From: JBBRMW01 sp965246845
GTDB taxonomy: Bacteria > Chloroflexota > Anaerolineae > Aggregatilineales > UBA2796
Assembly (NCBI GenBank): GCA_965246845.1
Contig: CBDFFR010000014.1
Span: forward strand, 372,001 to 436,000
Reading direction: 5' to 3'
Length of the DNA: 64,000 nucleotides
The notes beneath the pieces are model-generated. The model had not been told where the DNA came from. It saw only the letters and a program-made list of their open reading frames with translations, and did not search any database. The translations under genes were made by a program, and so were the position numbers. Shown here piece after piece: positions 53,869 through 62,006 of the stretch; the stretch's first letter is position 1; each line of letters opens with the position of its first letter.

Positions 53869-53940
53869 AGTATCGAACTCCCCCTATGGAGTGCAATCAA
53901 GTCGGATGTACGTTCGGGCAATTGAATCGAGTGTGGCGGA

Positions 53941-53962
53941 CCCGTTTTACGCGCTAAACGGG
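53941..53962. promoter_or_regulatory. hairpin in the largest gap of the array
   Basis: CCCGTTT (53941-53947) and AAACGGG (53956-53962) form a perfect 7-bp stem between the first two genes of the array (gap 53869-53991). No T-run on the transcribed strand. It could be a processing or partial-termination site that sets the ratio of the first gene to the rest. Confidence 0.4.
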
Positions 53963-53991
53963 CAATGCGCGTTGGCAAGCAGAGCCTGTCT

Positions 53992-54723
53992 CTAGACGTC
54001 CCACTTGCAGCCTTCCGGCACGGCATACGCTGTCGCGTAAATCTTGATGTCTGGCGATGGCGCGGTGAGCGTGAAACCGATGACCATCCCCTTCGAGACC
54101 TTTGCGTTGATGACTTCGCCATTGGCGAGGAACGGTCCCTCGGTCAGGATATGGCGGTCCTTGTCCTTGACCTCTTTGCCGTTGGTGGTCAGATAAAAGA
54201 ACGAGTCGTATTTCTTGGTGCTGGGCGCGCGGTACAGGTCCGCGACCACCACCAGACGCCCCGCAATCGTGCTTTTCCACGACGGGTTCAGCGAATCGAA
54301 CGTGGTAATCGATTGCACACAGCCGGGCGGCGCGACCTTCGGGTTGGCATTCTTATCGAAGAACTTGATCGAGTCTTTCGTGACCCACCCACCAAAGGCG
54401 AAGGTGTCGCAGACCCACAGCACGCGATACCACTTGCGCTCGACATCATCAATATCGAAGACGACCACGCGCGCATCTTTCGGAATGGTAATCAGCTTGA
54501 TCGGCTTGGCGGTTTTGCCGAATTGCGGTTGTGTGAGCAGATCGACATCTTTCAATACCAGCGACTCGGGACGCGCGCCATCGAACCGCTTATCGGTCTG
54601 TTTTGCGCAACCCTGAATATCTGTAGCAGAGGGGGTGGCCGTTTGGGCGGCAATACGTGTCTGTGTGCCAGTGGCGAGAAAGGTGAGCAGTATGAGCGCG
54701 ACAAATACCAGACGGCTGACCAT
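53992..54723 (-). CDS. secreted SH3-like protein, first gene of the array
   Basis: 243 residues from the ATG at 54723, seven bases after AAAAGG (the ATG at 54729 is too close to it). Signal peptide to about 27 (TRIAAQ), then a region with the SH3-type core (VVVFDIDDVERKWYRVLWVC, FGGWVTKDSIKFF), then a second beta-rich domain ending CKWDV. It shares the SH3-like module with the PD40 proteins but has no propeller, so it may compete for or present the same ligand. Immediately downstream of the operon promoter. Confidence 0.68.
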   Translation of the reverse strand: MVSRLVFVALILLTFLATGTQTRIAAQTATPSATDIQGCAKQTDKRFDGARPESLVLKDVDLLTQPQFGKTAKPIKLITIPKDARVVVFDIDDVERKWYRVLWVCDTFAFGGWVTKDSIKFFDKNANPKVAPPGCVQSITTFDSLNPSWKSTIAGRLVVVADLYRAPSTKKYDSFFYLTTNGKEVKDKDRHILTEGPFLANGEVINAKVSKGMVIGFTLTAPSPDIKIYATAYAVPEGCKWDV

Positions 54724-54771
54724 GTACATGCCTTTTCTGCTTAAACGAGAGATGAGAATGATTGTGCATGG

Positions 54772-54802
54772 TTAATAATTAAATTGCAAGGGGTTTGCAA
54801 TT
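54772..54802 (-). promoter_or_regulatory. promoter of the 14-gene array with overlapping palindromic operator
   Basis: On the minus strand, -35 TTGCAA (54800-54795), 17 bp, -10 TATTAA (54777-54772), start near 54765. A palindrome AATTGCAA-GGGGT-TTGCAATT (54782-54802) covers the -35 and most of the spacer, the position of a repressor operator. It sits in the most AT-rich stretch of the window (54730-54900). Confidence 0.55.
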
Positions 54803-54943
54803 CTAAAATGTAACAAATCCAAGTTAGTAGCAATGAATGTTAATTAGTTTTGATATTACGAATATTTGTGACTAATGTTCAATGTGGACGAAACGACCCT
54901 CATATACTGTCCGAGAACGATAAACAATGAGTAAAATGGAAGG

Positions 54944-55288
54944 ATGACAAAAAGACAGCGATACCCAAGCGATTTGACGGACAAACAGTGGGCGCTCATT
55001 GAACCGCTGATACCCGCTGCGAAAGTAGGCGGACGGGAGCGGACAACGGACATGCGGGAAGTATTGAACGGAATATTCTACATTCTGGCGGGAGGTAACT
55101 CATGGCGGATGATGCCGCACGCTCTACCGAACTGGAAAACGGTGTATCACTACTTTCGAGCCTGGCGAGACGACGGGACATGGAGGCGCATGAACGACGC
55201 GCTGCGTGAGAAGGTGCGAATTGCCGGCGGAGGAGACGCCACACCGAGTGCTGGGAGCATCGACAGTCAGTCAGTCAAGACCAGTTAA
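54944..55288 (+). CDS. IS5-family transposase, ORF A
   Basis: 114 residues: DLTDKQWALIEPLIP, VLNGIFYILAGGNSWRMMPHALPNWKTVYHYFRAW and the first catalytic motif SIDSQSVKTS, then a stop. GGAAGG is directly before the ATG. The catalytic remainder is in the next ORF, one base back in frame. Either a programmed -1 shift, known for this IS group, or a mutation. Confidence 0.85.
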   Translation: MTKRQRYPSDLTDKQWALIEPLIPAAKVGGRERTTDMREVLNGIFYILAGGNSWRMMPHALPNWKTVYHYFRAWRDDGTWRRMNDALREKVRIAGGGDATPSAGSIDSQSVKTS

Positions 55289-55296
55289 AAGGGGGC

Positions 55297-55737
55297 GTGA
55301 GAGGCTGGGATGGGGGCAAAAGAGTGAACGGACGCAAGCGGCACATCGTTGTGGATACGATGGGCATGGTCCTCAAAGCCTTTGTCACAGAAGCCAATTA
55401 CACAGACCGTGACGTTGCTTCCTGGCTCATTCCCTTGCTGCCCTCCCGGTTTACGCGTCTCAAGAAGCTGTGGGCAGATGGAATTTACCGGGGTGAGGAG
55501 TTTATCGCTGACATGCGCCAACAAACTGGCATTACCGTCGAGATTGTTGAGCGTGACCCACAGGTCAAAGGCTACCAGAAGTTACCCTTTCGCTGGGTCG
55601 TTGAACGTACCTTTGCATGGCTATCTGGTTATCGTCGTTTTAGCCGCGACTACGAACTCTTGGTTCGCACCGGCGATGCGATGATTTACGCCGCTATGGT
55701 TCATCTTATGCTTCGCCGCCTTGCTCCCAACCGTTAA
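55297..55737 (+). CDS. IS5-family transposase, ORF B
   Basis: 146 residues. The frame in fact continues from upstream as LKGGVRGWDGGKRVNGRKRH, then VDTMGMVLKAFVTEANYTDRD, KLWADGIYRGEEF (second aspartate) and FRWVVERTFAWLSGYRRFSRDYE (the DDE glutamate region). Complete C-terminal catalytic part; needs fusion with ORF A to work. Confidence 0.85.
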   Translation: MRGWDGGKRVNGRKRHIVVDTMGMVLKAFVTEANYTDRDVASWLIPLLPSRFTRLKKLWADGIYRGEEFIADMRQQTGITVEIVERDPQVKGYQKLPFRWVVERTFAWLSGYRRFSRDYELLVRTGDAMIYAAMVHLMLRRLAPNR

Positions 55738-55776
55738 CTATCGCTTTCGGACAGTCTCTAAGCTCGACTTTGCGCG

Positions 55777-57252
55777 TCAAGCGGCAAAAGCGAGCAGGTC
55801 GTTGAAGCGTTCAACAAGTTTTCGCGGGAGTTTAACCATCTCAGGGTCGGAAACGGACAGTTGAAAAGTCAAATCGCGCCAGATGTGGAGGCGAACAAGG
55901 GCGAGCGCATCGCTGAAGGTCGGAAGGGCTTTGGCGTACCAGGCGGCGGAGCGGCAAGGGATGCCGTGTTTAAGAATGAGAGTGTCGGCCAGAACAGCAA
56001 CCAGAGAAAATAAGCCAAAGAGGGCAGGAGTAGAACGGACGATGGCTTTGGGGGACCATTGGCGCTGGGTTTCGACACCGAGATGGGAGCGGACTTGTTG
56101 GAAGGTAGTTTCCATCTGCCAGCGACGGATAAAGTAAGCCAGCATCAGTTCAGGGTCGAGGGTTGGGTCGGTGGATAGGAGGGCTTGTGGCTCGAATTGA
56201 GCAGCCACATCACGAATGAGCAGATAGCGAATGGGGACGGCAGGTAAGCCATAGTGGAACCAGACAGCATTGACAACGGTGAGGTCAACCAGGCGTTCTG
56301 TTTGAGCATAGCAGGCTACCGTCAAGCGCAACCAGACAGTTTCAGGGTTAGCTAAGACCCGCTTGGGAGTGGGTAGGCGCGTGCCTGTTTTGCGCGGACG
56401 GCCTTTGCCTGAATAGGCGGGTGCAGGCATGTACAACGCTGCGTCCATCCGCAAGCGGGTAATGAAGGTCACGGGTGCGGCAAGTGACTGGCAGTGATGG
56501 AGGAATTCGAGTGCGGCGTAGGTGCTGTCGCCGACGACCACCAGCGCCCGGTTGGGCAACCAGCGACGTAGTTGGCAAACCAGGTGTGTAGCCCAGTGGG
56601 TGATGCTTTTGGCCTTGCGCCCACGCTCGGCGTAGTATCGCTCGGAAGGCGCAAGTACCGTCAGAAAGGGGAGCGCCCAGACACGCTGCGCCCACGGAAT
56701 AGGCGTCAACCACATCAGACTTATCCATCTCAACCCGCTCGCCTTCACAAAATGGCTGTGGCTTGACCGGACCGCGTCTCGATAGATACCTTTTGTTGCT
56801 ATCTTCGCCCCCCGTCGCCGCTCTATCGTTTCGTCTATCCCGAACACCAACGGCTCACCCGTATCAAACGTCTTGAGCAGCACGCGCAACAGTATGACGC
56901 TCACCTCAAGCCCCGACCACACTGCTCGGTTGAGAACCTCGTGATAGCGTGCGTAATCGTTGTCTTGAGCGCGCCCTAACACGCGCAAGATTGAACTGAC
57001 CGTCCGCTTCCCGGTTGCAAGCAGCGCCCCCACCACCATTTCTTGCGCCCGATACCATGTGCTGCTTCCCCAAAACGCTTGCGCGAAGGGGTCCCCAAGG
57101 TGAATCGAACCACCTATACATGTGTGTCTTGAAATGCTATTCAAATATGTTGTGTTGTGCTTCGCAATACCTTGTGGGTAATGTGAAATGACAGTCACAA
57201 ATGAAGAGAACATCAGCCTGCTTCCACAGTTGGTGGACCAAAGCCAGTGCAA
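55777..57252 (-). CDS. IS701/DDE_5-type transposase
   Basis: Up to 491 residues; the first about 55 are probably not native, because the frame runs back into a decayed IS982 and the recognisable protein begins near GDPFAQAFWGSSTWYRAQEM. Catalytic region: GEPLVFGIDETIERRRGAKI, RDAVRSSHSHFVKASGLRW, LVVVGDSTYAALEFLHHC and YFIRRWQMETTFQQVRSHLG. No clean inverted repeats were found, so the element may have lost an end. It interrupts the IS982 remnant at 57176. Confidence 0.8.
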   Translation of the reverse strand: MHWLWSTNCGSRLMFSSFVTVISHYPQGIAKHNTTYLNSISRHTCIGGSIHLGDPFAQAFWGSSTWYRAQEMVVGALLATGKRTVSSILRVLGRAQDNDYARYHEVLNRAVWSGLEVSVILLRVLLKTFDTGEPLVFGIDETIERRRGAKIATKGIYRDAVRSSHSHFVKASGLRWISLMWLTPIPWAQRVWALPFLTVLAPSERYYAERGRKAKSITHWATHLVCQLRRWLPNRALVVVGDSTYAALEFLHHCQSLAAPVTFITRLRMDAALYMPAPAYSGKGRPRKTGTRLPTPKRVLANPETVWLRLTVACYAQTERLVDLTVVNAVWFHYGLPAVPIRYLLIRDVAAQFEPQALLSTDPTLDPELMLAYFIRRWQMETTFQQVRSHLGVETQRQWSPKAIVRSTPALFGLFSLVAVLADTLILKHGIPCRSAAWYAKALPTFSDALALVRLHIWRDLTFQLSVSDPEMVKLPRKLVERFNDLLAFAA

Positions 57253-57870
57253 CCGTCGAGCGCGCAGTGGTGCGGCTAACCGAACCGCTGCAATGGGCTT
57301 GTGCTATCTGGGGTTGGACAGTCCAAGTATGGTTTGCTCAACCCCAAACCTGTGCCTGCGTTGGGCATAAAACCAACAAGCAGCGGAGCGATGTTCGTGC
57401 CATAGCCATTGATAGTTACTGTGCTGCCGCGACTTTTGCTATTTTGACTACAAACTGGCGCTGCTGACGACCCTCGCCGGCTTTCCACTCGTCTGCGACC
57501 AAGTTTCCGCTGCAACACGCTCGTCGTTGGCGGGAACCGTGCGGGACCGCGCGTGTGACATGCACATTCTAACTGACAAAAGCTTTCTCGGTGAAGCCTA
57601 GAAAGTCGACCTTCGCCAGACAACTGGCAACTTTTTCTAGTCCCAGACGCATCAACCAAAATCTCAAACCCCGTTTTCTTTCGACCACTTGCTGGGCAGT
57701 CACGCGAGCGTAACGAGGAGACTGCCCACTCAGAACACTGATTACAATCCAGAACGCTTGTTCGTCATATCTGAGCGAACTGGCGGAGACCAGTGACCTT
57801 TTTGCCAAACTGCGCCATCTTTATACGGAGGCACGGTTGTCCGCTGCGCCAATTGCGGAGCCAAATCGTA
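57176..57870 (+). pseudogene. decayed IS982-family transposase
   Basis: Reading across several frames gives ISLLPQLVDQSQCNRRAR, GFPLVCDQVSAATRSSL, CDMHILTDKSFLGEA and RLPTQNTDYNPERLF. These align with PKLVDQSQYNRRGR, DKGFLGADWQ and LQNTGRNLERLL of the intact IS982 transposase at 59700. Many stops and frameshifts, and the first third is missing. The block TAATGTGAAATG at 57179 matches the terminal repeat of that IS. Confidence 0.65.
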
Positions 57871-58159
57871 AATCAACGCGCATCATATTGCAGGGTGAAG
57901 TGGCAAATCCGGCCAACCCACCAAGTGGCTGCTACTTCCACCCACGCTGCCACTCTGCGACTGATCTGTGTGCCAAAGAGTCACCGCCATTGCGTGAGGT
58001 TACATCAGAACACTAGGCTGCATGTCATTACGCCGATACGCTCAACTTGAAGGGTATAACATCGTAGCCGAGATCAACTCCAAGCTGATTTTCCTTGCGA
58101 TGTTACGCGCTAAGGTGTTCGATGATAGCGCTAGTTTGTTGACTTGACCTAAACAGAAC

Positions 58160-59558
58160 TAGTACTACAACCGCAGAACGGAGGGTAGAATAAGCGCAGG
58201 CAAAAAGGGTATTGGGAATGTTGGAGCGTGAAGCACTCAAGGAGTGGAGCCGGGAACTGGAGTTTTTCTGGGTGAACCAGGTCGGCAGGCGCTTTCGACG
58301 AGCGGAAGCACGCGAACGCGGATTGAAGTACGTGAAAGGCTTGCTGTCGGAGGCCAAGCACAAAAACGGGTGGCAGCTGGCCGAGACAGAGGGAGAAGCG
58401 CAAGCCGACGGAATGCAGCGGGTGCTGAACGGAAGTGTGTGGGATGCGGACGGGGTGCGGGATGCGGTGCGCGAGTGGGTAGGGGAAGCAATTGGCAGTG
58501 CGAACGCGGTGGTGGTGGTCGATGAGACGGGGTTTCTCAAGAAAGGGCAGCACTCGGCAGGGGTCAAACGGCAGTACAGCGGAACGGCAGGACGTATCGA
58601 GAACTGCCAGGTCGGTGTGTTTCTGGCTTACACGCACGAGAACGACTATGCACTCATCGACCGCGAGCTGTATCTGCCAGAGGAGTGGACGAGCGATGCG
58701 GCTCGTCGGGCAGACGCGCACATTGCGGAGAACGTCACATTTGCGACCAAAGGCGCACTCGCGCGAGCGATGCTGGAGCGTGCCTTCGAGAGCAGACTGC
58801 CGTTTGGGTGGGTGACTGCCGACAGCATCTACGGGGGGGACTACAAAATCCGCAAACTGCTCGAAGACCATGCCTGTGCGTATGTGCTGGCGGTCACCTC
58901 TGCTCACAAAGTCTGGTACGGTTTCAGGCAGATTGCGGTCGCGGCCTTGCTTGCAGCTCGGTCTGAGCAGTCCTGGCAACGCCTGAGTTGCGGTGCAGGT
59001 GCGAAAGGCGAACGCCTTTACGATTGGGCTTTCCTGCCGCTGCCACGCGTACCTGAGAACGAGCGCTTCGTCGTCGGCGTGTTGGTCCGTCGCTCGCTCA
59101 CCGATGCCAAGCTAACCTACTATCTGACCTTTGCCCCATACGAGACACCCCTCCTCACGCTCGTTTCTGTGGCGGGCGCACGCTGGAAAGTCGAGGAGTG
59201 TTTCGAGCTTGCCAAGCAGGAAGTTGGTCTGGCCGACTACGAGGTGCGTCACTACACTGCCTGGTATCGCCATATCACCCTCTCGATGCTTGCTCTCGCC
59301 TTCCTCACCGTTGTTCGGCACGCTATCGCACTCGATGAACTCCCAAAAAAACGACCCGGACGTCCCCCCACCGCACGTTCCCGTCTCCCTTCCCGAACTA
59401 CGCCGTCTGCTCACCCGTCTCGTTTGGAACCTCCACCATCTGCCTGATTTCATCTGGCACTGGTCACTCTGGCGCAGACGCAAACAGTTCCTTGCCAAAC
59501 GCGCGCACTACAAAAAACGTGGCTTTGTTTTAAATCCCGTTCTGCGGTTGTAGTACTA
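58160..59558 (+). mobile_element. IS701-family insertion sequence
   Basis: Perfect 22-bp terminal inverted repeats beginning TAGTACTACAACCGCAGAAC (58160-58181, inverted at 59537-59558). Flanks CTAG and CTAA fit the YTAR target preference of IS701. Contains one transposase gene with a frame problem at an A7 run. Confidence 0.88.
58212..59447 (+). CDS. IS701-family transposase (3' end frameshifted)
   Basis: 411 residues in this frame. Hallmarks: VVVVDETGFLKKGQHSAGVK, RQYSGTAGRIENCQVGVFLA, RELYLPEEWTSD, WVTADSIYGGDYKIRKLLED, RWKVEECFELAKQEVGLADY. After LDELPKK the natural C-terminus (NDPDVPPPHVPVSLPELRRL to RRRKQFLAKRAHYKKR) is in the +1 frame and ends at 59553. The switch is at seven As (59345-59351); six would restore the frame. 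Slippage at the run could still make full-length enzyme. Confidence 0.85.
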   Translation: MGMLEREALKEWSRELEFFWVNQVGRRFRRAEARERGLKYVKGLLSEAKHKNGWQLAETEGEAQADGMQRVLNGSVWDADGVRDAVREWVGEAIGSANAVVVVDETGFLKKGQHSAGVKRQYSGTAGRIENCQVGVFLAYTHENDYALIDRELYLPEEWTSDAARRADAHIAENVTFATKGALARAMLERAFESRLPFGWVTADSIYGGDYKIRKLLEDHACAYVLAVTSAHKVWYGFRQIAVAALLAARSEQSWQRLSCGAGAKGERLYDWAFLPLPRVPENERFVVGVLVRRSLTDAKLTYYLTFAPYETPLLTLVSVAGARWKVEECFELAKQEVGLADYEVRHYTAWYRHITLSMLALAFLTVVRHAIALDELPKKRPGRPPTARSRLPSRTTPSAHPSRLEPPPSA

Positions 59559-59699
59559 AGAAGTGGATGGCAACGTCAGAATTGATGCGGAAACGGGTCG
59601 CGGAGAAAAAGTCCGCCAAAAGAGTGTGAGCCAACCGGTAGGCTGTAGCTAGGCGTGGACTGGTCACATAGCGGCGAGATGCTGGATATTATGGTACGT

Positions 59700-60602
59700 C
59701 TAATGTGAAATGGAAAAGGTTTGGAGGTCAAAGGCAAAGTCACGGGCAAGCAAGCGCTTGAGAACCAAACAGGTGACTTTGAGGGTGATGCGAGCGGTCA
59801 AGCCAGCTACCGTTTTAGCAAGCAAGCGCTCAAGGTTGCGCCCTGTGTTCTGGAGTTGGTGAAAGACGCCTTCGATGCGTTCACGTAAACTGCCCAGCGC
59901 GGCGTCGAGTAGCGGATGATTTTGTTGGGACTGGTTGGCGCGTTTGGGAGTGAGGACACAGTTGCCGGTTTCATCGGCAATGCTGGCTTGCCAATCCGCG
60001 CCAAGAAAGCCCTTGTCGGCCAGGATGTCACAGTCGTTGACACGGTACAGAACACTCTCGGCAGCAAGACGTTCGTCGGTGTTGGCAGCCACCAGGTCGT
60101 AGACGACGGGCAGACCGTCGCAGGTACTCAGCAGCACGAGTTTGAAGCCGAAGTAGTGCAGCTTACGCGCCGCACACTGACCATACCCGGCATACCCTGC
60201 AAAGTCACTATGTGTTTTGGACCGTTTGTAGCCTACCACCGGGACAGGTTTGGTATCCAGCAGCAGGCACTCGCAGGTATACCCACCCAACATCCCCAAC
60301 CACGCTTGCCGTAGTGCTTCCACCACCGCTTGTAAGGCTCGCCCGCGTCGATTGTACTGGCTCTGGTCCACCAGCTTAGGAAACAGGTCCAGATGGTTGG
60401 CACGCATGTATGCCACATACTGCGTTTCGCCCGGATATGGCACAAAATCATGCGCCAGCAGCAATGTCAACAATTCGCTGTCGCTGAACTGCGCTTTTGC
60501 GCCTGTCTTACCCTTTAGCAGATGCCGTCCCTCTGTTTGATACCAGTCGTCTACCAGCACGTACAGCGTGGTCAAAAGCGTTTCCAGGTCTATACTTGTC
60601 AT
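59700..60602 (-). CDS. IS982-family transposase
   Basis: 300 residues from the ATG at 60602 (MTSIDLETLLTTLYVLVDDW). Features: SDSELLTLLLAHDF, LFPKLVDQSQYNRRGR, LLLDTKPVPVVGYKRSK, DILADKGFLGADWQ and FHQLQNTGRNLERLLAKTV (DDE residues). Full length. The nested IS lies 35 bp upstream of its start and probably removed its promoter. The open frame continuing upstream to 61457 is antisense to the nested transposase and is not part of this protein. Confidence 0.88.
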   Translation of the reverse strand: MTSIDLETLLTTLYVLVDDWYQTEGRHLLKGKTGAKAQFSDSELLTLLLAHDFVPYPGETQYVAYMRANHLDLFPKLVDQSQYNRRGRALQAVVEALRQAWLGMLGGYTCECLLLDTKPVPVVGYKRSKTHSDFAGYAGYGQCAARKLHYFGFKLVLLSTCDGLPVVYDLVAANTDERLAAESVLYRVNDCDILADKGFLGADWQASIADETGNCVLTPKRANQSQQNHPLLDAALGSLRERIEGVFHQLQNTGRNLERLLAKTVAGLTARITLKVTCLVLKRLLARDFAFDLQTFSISH

Positions 60603-60636
60603 GGGAATGGGTCCGATTGACTGTAGGGTACCTTCA

Positions 60637-61682
60637 TAGACGTTACGCAGTTGGGATGAAATGGTAAAATTGGCGGTATGAACAGAGCCAAATGCGACGA
60701 GCAAGACTACATTCATTTTTTGGTCGCAGCACAAAACGTGTTTAGCAGCGTAGAAGCAGCGGCAACGCACCCGGAGGGAGAAGGGGTGGTCGCACACGAC
60801 GCCTACACGCGACTGCTGCAACGCCTTCCGCCGGACAGCAATGGGTTGTGGGCAGAGGTCGAGGGGTGCATTGCGCGTGAACGAGGAATGCTCATCCTTG
60901 ACGACAGTACGTTGGACAAGCCGTATGCGAGCAAGATGGCGTTGGTCAGCAACCATTGGTCTGGGAAACATCATCGGGTGGTGCGCGGGATAAACCTCAT
61001 CTCGCTGGTCTGGACTGACAACGGACAGAGTAGCCTGCCATGCGACTATCGCATCTACAACAAAGCGAACGATGGCTTGGACAAAAACGACCACTTCCGG
61101 GAAATGCTGGAAGTGGCGCACGCACGCGGCTTCACGCCGTCGCTGGTTGCCTTCGACGGCTGGTACAGCAGTCTGGACAATCTCAAGCGCATTCGGGAGT
61201 ATGGCTGGGAATGGCTCACACGCTTGAAAAGCAACCGCAAAGTGAGCCAAACAGCGGGTCAAACGCAGTCGGTCTCCGACATCGACATCCCACCCAGCGG
61301 ATGTGTCCTGCATCTGACCGGGTACGGCTTTGTCAAAGTGTTTCGGACGGTTGACACACACGGCAACGCGGAACATTGGGCGACTTCCAACCTGCTCATG
61401 ACTGACCTGCAACGCCAAGCGGCTGCTCAGAATGCCTGGACCATTGAAACCTACCACCGCAATCTCAAGCAGTTTGCCGCTGTCGAGCGCGGTCAGTTCC
61501 GCCTCGAAGTCTCACAGCGTAACCACATCGGCTTGGCTATTCGTGCTTTCCTGCGCCTTGAATACCACCGCATTCACCAGTCTGTTCCCTTGCACGACGC
61601 CAAACAGTCCATCATTCGACAGGCCATTCGCCTCTATCTCCTTAACCCCTCTATCGCTCTTCCGTCAACTGCGTAACGTCTA
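60637..61682 (+). mobile_element. insertion sequence, copy 2, with 5-bp target duplication
   Basis: Same IS as at 30394 in opposite orientation: ends TAGACGTTACGCAGTTGGG and, at the right, GCGTAACGTCTA. The target CTTCA is duplicated at 60632-60636 and 61683-61687. It lies inside the IS982 element. Confidence 0.92.
60678..61676 (+). CDS. DDE transposase of IS copy 2
   Basis: 332 residues, about 95 percent identical by eye to the copy at 30400, with the same MLILDDSTLDK, VAFDGWYSSLDNLKRI and WTIETYHRNLKQF catalytic blocks. One residue shorter around SVSDIDIPPSG. Intact. Confidence 0.9.
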   Translation: MNRAKCDEQDYIHFLVAAQNVFSSVEAAATHPEGEGVVAHDAYTRLLQRLPPDSNGLWAEVEGCIARERGMLILDDSTLDKPYASKMALVSNHWSGKHHRVVRGINLISLVWTDNGQSSLPCDYRIYNKANDGLDKNDHFREMLEVAHARGFTPSLVAFDGWYSSLDNLKRIREYGWEWLTRLKSNRKVSQTAGQTQSVSDIDIPPSGCVLHLTGYGFVKVFRTVDTHGNAEHWATSNLLMTDLQRQAAAQNAWTIETYHRNLKQFAAVERGQFRLEVSQRNHIGLAIRAFLRLEYHRIHQSVPLHDAKQSIIRQAIRLYLLNPSIALPSTA

Positions 61683-61741
61683 CTTCAATCTTGCGTCCCA
61701 TTCCCCTTTTCGCCAAATTCATTCCACATCAGACGTATGGT

Positions 61742-62006
61742 AGTAAATTCCGACCTGTGTACCGTACAGCGCTATAACGCACATTAGAATAGGTATTCAT
61801 GTCAAAATTAATGTGGATTGAATCCCGATTTGGGCGTATGTCGGAATTCATGAAATTTTCACGCGGTTGGATAATGCATCTTAAAGCATTCGATGTTAAT
61901 TTATCGTAAGTGCGCGTTGCGTTGTGAATTAAGTTCACAATGTTGTCTACGTGCTGCGACATTGGTATGTCATTCGTTCAATAAATGAGAATTGCATTGC
62001 AAGCAG
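61742..62006. other. AT-rich gap before the Wadjet operon
   Basis: 265 bp with no coding frame I can support. It is markedly AT-richer than the surroundings and should hold the jet promoter. No convincing -35/-10 pair or operator was picked out by eye. Confidence 0.4.

Larger units (their letters stand above)
54903..55758 (+). mobile_element. IS5-family insertion sequence
   Basis: Ends with imperfect inverted repeats ACTGTCCGAGAACGATA (from 54906) and, inverted from the right end, ACTGTCCGAAAGCGATA. It carries two overlapping-frame transposase ORFs. Target duplication could not be settled. It lies just upstream of the 14-gene array and marks the start of the insertion-sequence pile-up. Confidence 0.8.
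59696..61736 (-). mobile_element. IS982-family insertion sequence carrying a nested IS
   Basis: Inverted ends ACGTCTAATGTGAAATGG (left) and, from the right, ACGTCTGATGTGGAATGA. The target sequence ATGGT is repeated at 59691-59695 and 61737-61741. The second IS (60637-61682) sits between the transposase start and the right end, so the IS982 arrived first. Confidence 0.85.

Noticed and set aside
58103..58979. Minus-strand open frames opposite the IS701 transposase
   Set aside because: Antisense shadows inside an IS with intact inverted repeats and a recognisable plus-strand transposase.
60603..61457. IS982 transposase frame extended to 585 codons
   Set aside because: The extension is antisense to the nested IS transposase and crosses the IS boundary.
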